A DNA stretch of 64,000 nucleotides from Kordiimonadaceae bacterium (lineage in GTDB: Bacteria > Pseudomonadota > Alphaproteobacteria > Sphingomonadales > Kordiimonadaceae): assembly GCA_017640725.1 (NCBI GenBank), contig JAEPQB010000002.1, positions 682,001 to 746,000 of the forward strand. Reading direction: 5' to 3'. Under the pieces are notes generated by a model, which was not told where the DNA came from, made no database searches, and worked only from the letters and a program-made list of their open reading frames with translations. Shown here in pieces: positions 23,032-31,692 of the stretch. Made by a program: the position numbers and the translations under genes. Within the stretch, counting starts at the first letter, position 1; every line of letters begins with the position of its first letter.

Positions 23032-24026
23032 TCCTCATCCTTTTTCTTGCCGTATGATGAGAGCGTGAACTCTTCGCTCGGCGGCGGTGTTGGCTCAGAA
23101 GGCGCCTTGCCTGAAAGCTCATTCCAGCGGTCATGAAAATCGGGCAAAATCTGGATCAGGACAGTTGCGGGAAAACCAGCATAAAAGGCGGACATGTACA
23201 GATAAATGCCCACATAAAAAACGAGGCCTAACGGCACAAAAATCACTGCGGCAATATTGGGACTGATCAGGCTCGCGAGACCACCAACAATGGCTGCAGC
23301 AATGGCAAAGGCGATCATGCCCAGCATCAGCATCACCATCAATGCAAAGGCGCCGACGAGATAAGTGCCCACCATGCGCCATCCCATTCCCTTGCTGACT
23401 GCCAACGCATTTTTGAAGGTGGCGTCAGGAATGCCCGCAGCAATCGCGGGAAACACGAGGCTGGCGCGCAGAAAGTATGGCATTGCGATAATGACAACAA
23501 CAAACCAAACCGCAAAGGGTCCAAACATACCCCATACTTCCTCCGTGGGAATAGTTCGGCTTTGTCCTGCGGGAATTGTGGTGAATAGGTCCCAAAATAA
23601 AATAAGGTAGGGCACCATGAATAGCAGGAACAATTGCGTTGCTTTGACCAAACTTGCTTTGTACCCATCCCACCAGTCGGGTGGGCTATATGGCGTCCCT
23701 ATCTCGGTGCTGCCACCTGAATATTCACCGTTCATGACAAACCGCTGCCAGTTGTAGGTGAAGGCAACACCAATCAAAAGCATGGGAATAATACCAACCC
23801 AGGACGCAAAGATAACACCGGCAGGCAAAGCGGAGACATTGCCGCCAGTTGCCTCACCCGAACCTGATAGCACCATCAGATAAACTGTTGTGAAATAGAT
23901 GCCCAGGCCCGGAATTGCCGCAACCGCAGGCCATACTGCGGCGCGCAACAAGGCACGGAAATGCACCCGCGGCACATTCAATGCTGTTTCGATGGTAGCC
24001 CCAAACTCAAACTTATTCTGTTTCAT
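23028..24026 (-). CDS. multi-pass membrane protein A
   Basis: A 332-residue protein with about six membrane segments (about 28-52, 70-92, 129-150, 168-190, 218-245 and 255-285) and a charged, proline-rich cytosolic tail ending in KKKDED. Its start overlaps the stop of the next upstream gene by 4 bp (ATGA). The two proteins share a short WxRF motif after the second helix and [RS]xALVFPAIA before the fourth, so they look like distant paralogues that work together. I do not recognise the family or function. Confidence 0.75.
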   Translation of the reverse strand: MKQNKFEFGATIETALNVPRVHFRALLRAAVWPAVAAIPGLGIYFTTVYLMVLSGSGEATGGNVSALPAGVIFASWVGIIPMLLIGVAFTYNWQRFVMNGEYSGGSTEIGTPYSPPDWWDGYKASLVKATQLFLLFMVPYLILFWDLFTTIPAGQSRTIPTEEVWGMFGPFAVWFVVVIIAMPYFLRASLVFPAIAAGIPDATFKNALAVSKGMGWRMVGTYLVGAFALMVMLMLGMIAFAIAAAIVGGLASLISPNIAAVIFVPLGLVFYVGIYLYMSAFYAGFPATVLIQILPDFHDRWNELSGKAPSEPTPPPSEEFTLSSYGKKKDED

Positions 24027-24823
24027 GCTTGGTCTCCGTCCGCGCGCTCGGTTGGCTCGCTGTTTTCCAGGTTATCCATCCCACCCAGCTGCTTGAAAAG
24101 GCTTGAATTCAATCCGGCCCACAAAAGTGTAGAAACGGCGACGGAATAGCCTAGCTGGGCATTCACAATCAGTACGTATATGGGGGAGTCGTTGACCGCA
24201 CTCACTTGCGCTTCTTGGGAATAGAAGACAAAGCTGACAGGCGCAAACAACACAAGGACAATGATGGTCATCACCACATAGGCTCCGGCCAGAGCAAGCA
24301 CGTTTCCGCTGCTCAAAACAAAAGCATCTCTCATTTTGTTTTCGGCGCTGTTAACCGCAATGGCTGGGAATACCAATGCTATGCGGGGTACAAAAAGAAG
24401 ACACGCCACTAACACAATGGCCATCAGGATGCCTGCTACGCTATCTGTCATTTGGCTGATGCCTACGAAAGAAATCACGAGCGCCACAATGACAACTAGG
24501 ACCAGCACAAAATAGTAAAACAGCGTGCGCTTAGCAAAAGCATTCCAATGGTCACCGCCTATTTGCTGCTCACCCAACAGGGCAAAGCGGTGCCAGCTGT
24601 AAATAAATACGCTTTCTGCCATAATTTGGAGAATGGAGAACCAAATTCCCTTCGCACCAAAATAGTCTTGTGCCAGCCCAAAAATAAGCAGAACGGTCCC
24701 GCAATAAAAAACGAGACGAACTGAGAACACGCCGCCTTCTTTCAAAAATCCGAAGGCTTCGCCAATAGCAGCCAAAGCACTAGCCCGCGGCAACGCGCCT
24801 GCGTGTTCTTCTATAAAACTCAT
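24023..24823 (-). CDS. multi-pass membrane protein B
   Basis: A 266-residue protein with about six membrane segments and the shared features YSWHRFALLGE and PRIALVFPAIAVNSAENK with protein A. It is first in a two-gene unit; a GGGGG ribosome site precedes the ATG. The region between it and typA is divergent and carries the typA leader. Function unknown. Confidence 0.75.
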   Translation of the reverse strand: MSFIEEHAGALPRASALAAIGEAFGFLKEGGVFSVRLVFYCGTVLLIFGLAQDYFGAKGIWFSILQIMAESVFIYSWHRFALLGEQQIGGDHWNAFAKRTLFYYFVLVLVVIVALVISFVGISQMTDSVAGILMAIVLVACLLFVPRIALVFPAIAVNSAENKMRDAFVLSSGNVLALAGAYVVMTIIVLVLFAPVSFVFYSQEAQVSAVNDSPIYVLIVNAQLGYSVAVSTLLWAGLNSSLFKQLGGMDNLENSEPTERADGDQA

Positions 24824-24906
24824 AGGACCCCCTTATTTCGAAATCGGAGCGTATAGAAAACACCATCGAAAACAAGCCTGTTTTTTGGCTGTAACCGGCT
24901 TCTTCC

Positions 24907-24991
24907 TTGCCAGTAGGAACTTTCCCGCCTATAAGGCGCGCAAGTGAAGGGAGAGGCCTGCGGTGGTTGCCGCAAATAGGGCCTCTTTTTT
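24907..24991 (+). promoter_or_regulatory. promoter and intrinsic terminator in the typA leader
   Basis: TTGCCA (24907-24912), 17 bp, TATAAG (24930-24935) is a good promoter. About 50 bases after the predicted start (near 24942) is a complete terminator: arms GAGGCC/GGCCTC closing a nested hairpin TGCGG-TGGTTG-CCGCA (24959-24974), then six T (24986-24991). It ends 170 bp before the typA ATG. It could attenuate typA or end a very short RNA; sequence alone cannot tell. Confidence 0.5.
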
Positions 24992-25041
24992 GGGTTTTGC
25001 CCAATACGGAACCGGCCCTCGCCGCCTTTTGGTTTTGGCCA

Positions 25042-25078
25042 GACCACCCACGGGACAATCCCATGCGGTGGTCGGGTG
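25042..25078. repeat. REP-like palindrome, left copy beside typA
   Basis: GACCACC (25042-25048) pairs with GGTGGTC (25067-25073) around an inner GGGA-CAA-TCCC hairpin. The 37 bp unit matches 27078-27114 after typA at 30 of 37 positions; all seven differences lie in the first 22 positions, and an inner hairpin is kept through shifted pairing. Confidence 0.55.
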
Positions 25079-25161
25079 CCAAGGAACAGAAAGCGTCGGC
25101 TGGACCAGCATCAACAAAAATACAGCGCGCCAGCAAGCTGGCGGCATTTGGATTTACGGCC

Positions 25162-26994
25162 ATGAGCAAAAATATTCGCAACATCGCGATCATCGCGCAC
25201 GTTGACCACGGCAAAACCACTCTGGTGGATAACCTGTTCAAGCAAAGCGGTACCGTGCGGGAAAACCAGCGCGTTGAAGAACGCGCGATGGACAGCGGCG
25301 ACTTGGAGCGCGAGCGCGGCATCACCATCCTCGCGAAATGCACCAGCGTAATGTGGGGCGACACCCGCATCAATATCGTGGACACGCCAGGTCACGCTGA
25401 TTTTGGCGGTGAGGTGGAGCGCATCCTCTCAATGGTGGACGGTGTTGTTCTGCTGGTTGACGCTGCTGAGGGCCCGATGCCGCAAACCAAGTTTGTGACA
25501 GCTAAGGCGCTTGCGCTTGGCCTGCGCCCGATTGTGGTCGTGAACAAAGTCGATAAGCCAGACGGCGACCCGGACGCCGCAACGGACGCCTGCTTTGACC
25601 TGTTTGTGAACCTGGACGCCGACGACGATCAGCTGGATTTCCCAATCCTCTACGCTTCTGGCCGCGATGGCTGGTGCGACAACGAGCTTGATGGCCCGCG
25701 CGAAAACCTGCATCCGCTGTTTGAAAAAATCATCGAGCATGTACCAGCCCCAAAAGTGGTAACCGACGGCAACGCCGACAAGCCATTCTCGATGCTGGTT
25801 TCCATGCTGGACCGGGACAATTTCCTGGGCCGTATCCTGACCGGCCGCATTGAAACAGGGCGCGTGAAAGTCGGCGACGCCATCCATGCGCTCAGCCGCG
25901 ATAACAAAATCATTGAGGCGGGTCGTATTTCAAAGCTCCTGTCGTTCCGCGGGCTGGAGCGGGTGCCGGTTGAAGAAGCCGAAGCGGGCGACATTGTCGC
26001 GATCGCAGGTCTTGCGACCGCGACGGTGGCGGACACTATCGCCATTCCGGAAGTGACCGAGGCGCTGCACTCCACACCGGTTGACCCACCCACCCTTGCC
26101 ATGACCTTTATGGTCAACGACAGCCCACTTTCGGGCCGTGAAGGCAAGCATGTGACCAGCCGCGTGATCCGTGACCGTCTGCTTAAGGAAGCTGAAGGCA
26201 ACGTGGCGATCAAGATCACTGAAACCGACAGCAAAGACGCGTTCGAAGTGGCAGGCCGCGGCGAGCTGCAGCTGGGTGTGCTTATCGAAACCATGCGCCG
26301 CGAGGGTTTTGAGCTGGCAATTAGCCGCCCGCGCGTTCTCTATAAAGTCGACGAAAACGTCAAACGCCTTGAGCCATATGAGACCGTGCAGGTGGACGTG
26401 GACGAAGCGTACCAAGGTGTCGTGGTTGAAAAGATGACCGGCCGCAAGGCAGAGCTCATTGGCATGGTGCCATCAGGTGGCGGCAAGGTGCGCCTGACGT
26501 TTGACGCTCCGGCGCGCGGCCTAATTGGTTATCACGGCGAGTTTCTGACCGACACCCGCGGTACCGGCATTATGGCGCGCGCTTACGATCGCTATGACGC
26601 TTACAAAGGCCCAATCCGCGGCCGCCAGCGCGGCGTTCTGATCGCCACCGGCGGCGGCAAGGCCGTGACTTACGCACTCTTTAACCTGCAGGAACGCGGC
26701 ATCATCATGATCAATGGTGGTGACGAGACCTATGAAGGCATGATCATCGGCGAGCACAGCCGCGACAATGACCTTGATGTGAATGTTCAGAAGGCAAAAC
26801 AGCTGACAAACATCCGCGCCGCCGGCAAGGACGAAGCCGTGAAGCTGACCACACCAAAGGTGCTGCCACTTGAAGAGGCGCTCGCATACATCAATGATGA
26901 TGAGCTGGTGGAAGTAACGCCCGAGAGCATTCGCCTGCGCAAGCGCTACCTGCTCCCGCACGAGCGCAAGAAGGCCGCTAAAGCTGCGGAGTAA
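25162..26994 (+). CDS. typA: translational GTPase TypA/BipA
   Basis: A 610-residue ribosome-associated GTPase of the elongation-factor family, needed for ribosome assembly and stress growth. All GTPase boxes are present: AHVDHGKTT (G1), RGITI (G2), DTPGHADF (G3), NKVDKPDGD (G4) and SGRDG (G5). EF-G-like domains III and V and the TypA-specific C-terminal domain follow ([18 protein letters not shown]). Length is typical. The frame is open 255 bp further upstream, but the ATG at 25162 begins the conserved sequence [20 protein letters not shown]. It has its own terminator. Confidence 0.97.
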   Translation: MSKNIRNIAIIAHVDHGKTTLVDNLFKQSGTVRENQRVEERAMDSGDLERERGITILAKCTSVMWGDTRINIVDTPGHADFGGEVERILSMVDGVVLLVDAAEGPMPQTKFVTAKALALGLRPIVVVNKVDKPDGDPDAATDACFDLFVNLDADDDQLDFPILYASGRDGWCDNELDGPRENLHPLFEKIIEHVPAPKVVTDGNADKPFSMLVSMLDRDNFLGRILTGRIETGRVKVGDAIHALSRDNKIIEAGRISKLLSFRGLERVPVEEAEAGDIVAIAGLATATVADTIAIPEVTEALHSTPVDPPTLAMTFMVNDSPLSGREGKHVTSRVIRDRLLKEAEGNVAIKITETDSKDAFEVAGRGELQLGVLIETMRREGFELAISRPRVLYKVDENVKRLEPYETVQVDVDEAYQGVVVEKMTGRKAELIGMVPSGGGKVRLTFDAPARGLIGYHGEFLTDTRGTGIMARAYDRYDAYKGPIRGRQRGVLIATGGGKAVTYALFNLQERGIIMINGGDETYEGMIIGEHSRDNDLDVNVQKAKQLTNIRAAGKDEAVKLTTPKVLPLEEALAYINDDELVEVTPESIRLRKRYLLPHERKKAAKAAE

Positions 26995-27015
26995 GCGCGA
27001 GCAAAGATAGAATTC

Positions 27016-27044
27016 AAAAAGGCGACTTTCGGGTCGCCTTTTTT
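27016..27044 (+). terminator. typA intrinsic terminator
   Basis: AAAAAGGCGAC (27016-27026), loop TTTCGG, GTCGCC (27033-27038), then six T. It starts 22 bp after the typA stop, and the leading A-run makes it able to work in both directions. Confidence 0.85.
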
Positions 27045-27058
27045 GTTTGAATGCTGTT

Positions 27059-27128
27059 CCAGCCCTCACCCCCACACGGCCACCCATAGGTTAATACCGT
27101 GCGGTGGTCGGGTGGGGGTGAGGGCTGG
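27059..27128. repeat. 17 bp perfect inverted repeat with REP-like centre
   Basis: Arms CCAGCCCTCACCCCCAC (27059-27075) and its complement (27112-27128) flank 36 bases that contain most of the REP-like unit shared with 25042-25078. It lies after the typA terminator, so it is probably a DNA-level element or an RNA stabiliser, not part of the typA message. Confidence 0.6.
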
Positions 27129-27290
27129 TGCAGCGCGCTTCAACGCAAAATCAAAACCACTTGTCCATTCCCGCCTTTTTTGTGCCGCACTTGTAATCTA
27201 GAAAACACTCACCACATCTTGTGGAACAAAGCGCACCGGTAAAAACCGGGCGATAAAATAAAACGACACGACAAGCGAAGGGAAAACCCC

Positions 27291-27440
27291 ATGAAGACGC
27301 AAAAACCAGCACTTGCCTACGGTGTGAAAAAAGTTGAGTACGCCCGCCGCGTGCGCGAGCATGAACTCACTAACACTGTTGTTGCTGCCAATGCAGGTTC
27401 AACCGGCGTTTTTGCCAGCATCAAAGGCCTTTTTAACTAA
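27291..27440 (+). CDS. 49-residue basic small protein
   Basis: A small ORF that starts MKTQKPALAYGVKK and ends FASIKGLFN. It has its own GGGAAAA-type ribosome site and is followed by an intrinsic terminator, so it looks like an independent expressed gene. The first half is basic and the second half could form an amphipathic helix. A decayed second copy of its last 35 or so codons lies at 28609-28725, with strong amino-acid conservation (RHVREHELTNTVVAA, then FASIKGLF), which supports that this is a real protein. Function unknown. Confidence 0.65.
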   Translation: MKTQKPALAYGVKKVEYARRVREHELTNTVVAANAGSTGVFASIKGLFN

Positions 27441-27469
27441 GGCATTTTAGCTGAAACAAAAGTCTGTAA

Positions 27470-27499
27470 GCGGCTCGGCGTCCGGCCCAGCCGCCTTTT
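27470..27499 (+). terminator. intrinsic terminator after the 49-residue ORF
   Basis: GCGGCT (27470-27475) pairs with AGCCGC (27489-27494), followed by C and TTTT. It is 29 bp after the stop. Confidence 0.6.
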
Positions 27500-27592
27500 C
27501 TCGTTTGCTATCCCAACTTGACATTGGCATTGACTTGGGCAGATTTGCGCGGCGGGCTTTGGCTCGCGCAATCTGTTCATAAGGTGATACAT

Positions 27593-28579
27593 ATGCTGCG
27601 ATGGGCCATCCTTGGCACAAGCTTTATTTCGGAAACAGTGGCTGGTGCCATCAAGCAAAGTGACGGCTCGACGCTGCGCACAGTCGCGGGACGGCACGAG
27701 GGCCGGCTGAAGGCCTTTGCCGACAAATATGCCATTCCACACGCTGTGACAGACTTTGAGGCCGCAATCAACGACCCCAAGATTGATGTGGTCTATATAG
27801 GCCTGCCAAGCCATCTGCATGCGCACTACAGCCTGTTGGCGGCTGCAGCAGGCAAGGCGGTGCTGTCAGAAAAGTCGCTTACTGTTGACATGAAAAGTGC
27901 GCGCGACCTTGTTGGTGGTTTAAAGCAACACAACACCTTTTTTGTTGAAGGCTTGATGTATCTGGCTCACCCCTTGTATGGGCGCGTCACTGAACTGCTC
28001 ACAGACGGACGGCTTGGCACCATCCGGGCGATCAATGGTTTTTATGCGGCTGACATTGCCGCCTTTGTAAACCCTGCAGGTAAAGGCACACTGTATAATC
28101 TGGGGTGTTATCCGGCGTCATTACTGCATCTGGTCATTCAGTCCGCTTTTGGGGACGAAATATTTGCTGCGCGCACGATGGCGGCGCATGCCAACCGTAA
28201 CGCAAACGATGGCAACATTTGCGATACAAGCGTGAGCGTGCGTTTCAACAACGGTGTGCTTGCCACTCTGCACTCCAGCGATACACACGGCATGAGCCAT
28301 GGCTTCACAATGATGGGCAGCAAGGGCAGCCTGTCGTTTCAAACAAATCCATGGTTGCCGGTTGCAGGTGACAATATACTGCTGTGGCAGCCCTATGAGA
28401 GCGAGGCCAAGACGATTGTTGTGAACGACCCGCATGATGCCTTTTACCATCAAGTGAAGTTAGTGGAACGATGCATTGCCGAGGGCTGCACTGAGGCCAC
28501 GCGCCCCAGCCCCCGACATGCGGATTCGCTCGCCATTATGAAACTCTTGACTGACTGGGAAGCTGCCTGCCGACTTTAG
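27593..28579 (+). CDS. Gfo/Idh/MocA family oxidoreductase
   Basis: A 328-residue NAD(P)-dependent dehydrogenase-type protein. The N-terminal Rossmann fold starts MLRWAILGTSFISETVAGAI, followed by DVVYIGLPSHLHAHYSLLAA. The catalytic-lysine motif, usually EKP, is EKSLTVD here. The C-terminal domain is a beta-sheet substrate domain with NLGCYPASLLHLV. Family members act on sugars, inositols or trans-dihydrodiols. AAGGTG precedes the ATG at 27593; the upstream extension of the frame is noncoding. It is flanked by the two copies of the small ORF. Substrate unknown. Confidence 0.88.
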   Translation: MLRWAILGTSFISETVAGAIKQSDGSTLRTVAGRHEGRLKAFADKYAIPHAVTDFEAAINDPKIDVVYIGLPSHLHAHYSLLAAAAGKAVLSEKSLTVDMKSARDLVGGLKQHNTFFVEGLMYLAHPLYGRVTELLTDGRLGTIRAINGFYAADIAAFVNPAGKGTLYNLGCYPASLLHLVIQSAFGDEIFAARTMAAHANRNANDGNICDTSVSVRFNNGVLATLHSSDTHGMSHGFTMMGSKGSLSFQTNPWLPVAGDNILLWQPYESEAKTIVVNDPHDAFYHQVKLVERCIAEGCTEATRPSPRHADSLAIMKLLTDWEAACRL

Positions 28580-28608
28580 CTGGTGATAGTCGCGCGTCAG
28601 GTGCGGCG

Positions 28609-28725
28609 ACAAAAAATGGTGTATACACCCGCCACGTGCGCGAGCATGAACTCACCAACACTGTGGTAGCGGCAGAGGCTGTTTCCTCTGGCTTTTTTGC
28701 CAGCATCAAAGGCCTGTTTGACTAG
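28609..28725 (+). pseudogene. decayed second copy of the 49-residue ORF
   Basis: The frame ending at TAG 28725 encodes GVYTRHVREHELTNTVVA and, after a few changes, FFASIKGLFD, nearly the same as the C-terminal part of the protein at 27291-27440. The 5' third is lost: no ATG, GTG or TTG is found in frame back to the upstream stop. Its last 20 bases overlap the convergent gene at 28706. Confidence 0.6.
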
Positions 28726-29236
28726 GTTTTTCCAGACCATTTTTGCGCCAATCCCGTATTGTGCGGATGACGCTGCTTGGCGTTTCGCCTTTTATCATTG
28801 AGCCGTCAAAGACCGGGTTCACAGGCTGACCACGCCAATTGCGCAACTTGTGGGCCTTCTTAAGTTTGATTTCAACAAGGTTATTGTGGTCTCTCGCCAC
28901 AAAGAACCTGCTTTTCTGCGCCGGTGTACTGCAGCCACTGAGCGCCGACCTTTCCAGCCGCATCGGACCCTTTATGCTGCCGATCTCCAGATAGTCTTCA
29001 TGCAGGGTGATCGCCAGTTGTGGTGTGGCGAACGGCAGCACCTGCCTGCTCAGGATTGAAAACATGGCCCACGAGAGGAAGACGCCGAGCGCCGACACTT
29101 TCAACCGGTCTGCAAGCGGCGTTTCCTGAAACCATATCGTAAAGCACCCCAGTGCTACGACGAACAAGAGCAAAACCAGCAGGGCATGGATCAGCAACAT
29201 GCCAGATTTGGTTCTAAATACGATCGACCCAGTCAT
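28706..29236 (-). CDS. two-TM protein with PH-like domain
   Basis: A 176-residue membrane protein. Two hydrophobic segments (about 13-33 and 42-62) are followed by a beta-rich domain with ITLHEDYLEIGSIKGPMRLE, which reads like a bacterial PH-type fold, and a basic C-terminus. The start at 29236 comes one base after the stop of the pentapeptide-repeat gene, so the two are tightly coupled. Many small membrane proteins of this form are STM3941-like (family knowledge); function unknown. Confidence 0.68.
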   Translation of the reverse strand: MTGSIVFRTKSGMLLIHALLVLLLFVVALGCFTIWFQETPLADRLKVSALGVFLSWAMFSILSRQVLPFATPQLAITLHEDYLEIGSIKGPMRLERSALSGCSTPAQKSRFFVARDHNNLVEIKLKKAHKLRNWRGQPVNPVFDGSMIKGETPSSVIRTIRDWRKNGLEKPSQTGL

Positions 29237-29237
29237 A

Positions 29238-30896
29238 TCACCCCAGCTTGAAATAGTTCCGGATCGCCAACAGCGCGAAGAAGATGAGGATGGCGGACAC
29301 GAGGTTCTGGAAGAAGGCCCAGACCCGCACCCATGGCGGCACCTTGTCCACACCCCCAAACAGCACATTGACCGATACGTCATAGCTGTCTGAGATATAG
29401 CCCAACAGCGGCAGGCTGTTAGCGAAGCTATAGGACGCCAGTTCAAACGGCCCACTCTCGCCGGCAGGCCAGCTTATTTGCAACCCGTAGAACAGTGATG
29501 AGAGCAAAACCAAACCAAGTAGCCAGCCCAAAGGCCGCCAAAAACTGAGCCCACATTTGCTGAACAGCTCAAAAGCATTAATCATTGCCACTTCACGCCA
29601 ACTACGCGTTTCATGGCCGCGCCGGCTTAACAACTCTGCTCGGAAAAAACGCTTCTCCGCGAGGTGATGATGTCCTTGGTGTGCTAGCTCTCCCAGCTTC
29701 CTCAGTTTTGAAGCAGCACTTTCATCAGTGCTACTTAAACGCTGGATAGTACCTCCAGCTATTGCTCCGATAGTCTTGGGAAGAGCTTCATGCGCCGGAA
29801 AAGTGATGTGCACATAACTAAGATTTGGAGCATTATGAAACCTAGAACCTCTGAAGTCCGGGATGGTGATACTCTCATGTGTAATAGCGGTTTCGACATA
29901 TTCGGACTGCAATTCTGCACTCCAATTCTCATACCCACCAAATTCCCCGTCCGCCGTGTCAACTGACACCGGCAATGGAGTGCCTTTTTCCTTTCCGAAC
30001 CAACACTGGTCAAAATTTACATAGCCATCAAATCTGGAGTTGGCGAATGTCGTTTTCGAAGGGCCCAGACTGTGCATAGACATCCGCAACAAAAACTGAC
30101 TGCGCTGAAAGTCCACGTTGGAATGCGCGACAATGTTGTTCCAAGATGCTGAATAAAAAAATACTGTATCGTCAAAATGGGCAGTCTTAAAAAACTCTGT
30201 GTTATCAAAGTCAGCTACCCAACGAAACACCGCCCCCCTAAAGCTAACTCTATCATGAAACTTAGCGGACTCAACAAGCACCCAACGCTGAAAAAGTGCG
30301 CCGGTAAAATTCGTTTGGCATGTAAATTCAGTATTGCACAACCAGAGCCAACGTCGGAATTTTGTACCCATAAATGATGCAAAATAAGGACCCTCAAAAA
30401 GTGCACGATCGAAGCGCCCTGTCCCAACAAATTCAGCTTTGCTAAAAAGTCCACCCTTGGAAAATCGCGCGTTGATGAAGTTGGCTTCAACCGGAAACAC
30501 CATTCCGTGAAAGTCATATTCAGTAATCAAATATCGCCCGTTTTCATCCTTCGTTTGACCCCACCCAAAATCAATGTCCTGGTACTTGGGCTCTACATCA
30601 TCTAGAGGTTTCCAACTCAAGTAAGTCGCCTCTTTAGTGACTACTCTACGCAACCAACGCTCTGCATGGAACATCACCCATAAATTCCAAGCATCGGGGC
30701 CTTTTTCGAGCCTCTCCAAAGGCAACAGATTGTCCAATTTTTTGGCCTCATCTACATTGCGTTCAGAGGTATCGCCGTTCATTCGAATAGATGCAGGCAC
30801 GTTTTGGGCGTAATAAACCGGCTTGCCGTCGATCAGATAATCCGGGTGCGGTTCGGATTCATACTCGATGCCATCAATGATGTTCTTGTCGGCCAT
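29238..30896 (-). CDS. pentapeptide-repeat membrane protein
   Basis: A 552-residue protein. Residues about 125-300 contain many pentapeptide-like repeats with central Phe (for example ANFINARFSKGGLFSKAEF and TNFTGALF), which form a right-handed quadrilateral helix. A helical linker follows (about 400-440, SAASKLRKLGELAHQGHHHL), then two or three membrane segments near the C-terminus (about 450-475, 480-500 and 525-545). Soluble repeats joined to a C-terminal membrane region resemble pentapeptide/ion-channel proteins. It is coupled to the PH-like protein downstream. Role unknown. Confidence 0.78.
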   Translation of the reverse strand: MADKNIIDGIEYESEPHPDYLIDGKPVYYAQNVPASIRMNGDTSERNVDEAKKLDNLLPLERLEKGPDAWNLWVMFHAERWLRRVVTKEATYLSWKPLDDVEPKYQDIDFGWGQTKDENGRYLITEYDFHGMVFPVEANFINARFSKGGLFSKAEFVGTGRFDRALFEGPYFASFMGTKFRRWLWLCNTEFTCQTNFTGALFQRWVLVESAKFHDRVSFRGAVFRWVADFDNTEFFKTAHFDDTVFFYSASWNNIVAHSNVDFQRSQFLLRMSMHSLGPSKTTFANSRFDGYVNFDQCWFGKEKGTPLPVSVDTADGEFGGYENWSAELQSEYVETAITHESITIPDFRGSRFHNAPNLSYVHITFPAHEALPKTIGAIAGGTIQRLSSTDESAASKLRKLGELAHQGHHHLAEKRFFRAELLSRRGHETRSWREVAMINAFELFSKCGLSFWRPLGWLLGLVLLSSLFYGLQISWPAGESGPFELASYSFANSLPLLGYISDSYDVSVNVLFGGVDKVPPWVRVWAFFQNLVSAILIFFALLAIRNYFKLG

Positions 30897-30979
30897 GCTT
30901 GTCCCCCTTGTGCAGCAACTATGCCCTTATGGGTTGCAACTACACAAGTGGGATTTGATTGGCTGCACAGAGGGTGCGC

Positions 30980-31561
30980 TTAATTCTGGCCCAGATAATT
31001 CAGGATCGAAACCACACAGGAAACGCCGGGCCAGTTGCCGCTGGCGCCCGCTTCCGCGTAGCGGATGGTGAGGGCGAGATAGAGGCCCTTGTCGCCGCTT
31101 AACTGCCAGCTGTTGCCAACCAGATAATCGGCCGGTGTAATTCTGGCGTTGCGACCAATGGTAAATTTGTTCCAGCCACATTCAATCCAGTTGCTCTCGG
31201 GGTCGGGCGGGGTGGTGCAGGCGCTTGGCACATAGCCACTTGGCACACCGCGCCGGAAGCGCGTGGAATTCCCTGGCTCCAGAAACTCTTCAAGGTCATC
31301 CCGCCGGTAGGCCTGTCGCCGCCTGTTAAAGCGCACATTGTGGGTGGTGCTCGCGTAGGCGTCGCCGTTGGCGCTCACCATAATGCGCACACGCTGTGGC
31401 AGGCGGAAGGCGCACTGCAGCTGGGATATCACCGCCTGCTGCGCGGATGCCTTAAGCGTTATCATCATCGGAAGCCCCGCCACGCCAAGGCGCAGCAGCT
31501 CCCGCCGGTCTTTCACCCGCGATGTCGCATCAGTATTTTCAGGATCCATCTGATCATTCAT
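30980..31561 (-). CDS. secreted protein with Tat-like signal, unknown function
   Basis: A 193-residue protein. The N-terminus is long and polar, then KDRRELLRLGVAGLPMM and KASAQQ, which reads as a twin-arginine signal with a processing site near SAQ. The mature part is rich in Arg, Cys and aromatic residues, with Cys pairs in CTTPPDPESNWIECGW. No family is recognised. The start at 31561 is chosen as the first ATG in frame; an ATG at 31549 is also possible. It lies downstream of the ECF sigma factor on the same strand (131 bp gap). Confidence 0.65.
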   Translation of the reverse strand: MNDQMDPENTDATSRVKDRRELLRLGVAGLPMMITLKASAQQAVISQLQCAFRLPQRVRIMVSANGDAYASTTHNVRFNRRRQAYRRDDLEEFLEPGNSTRFRRGVPSGYVPSACTTPPDPESNWIECGWNKFTIGRNARITPADYLVGNSWQLSGDKGLYLALTIRYAEAGASGNWPGVSCVVSILNYLGQN

Positions 31562-31692
31562 GGGCCTGCCTATCACTTGTTGAACCAAATGATCTGGCGC
31601 TCGCATGCGAGCCTTTGCCCCAACCAGAACATGATGAGCCTAACGGAAAATGTCTGGCGGACCAACAGGTTTTTTGGAGTAAAGCGTTGAAG

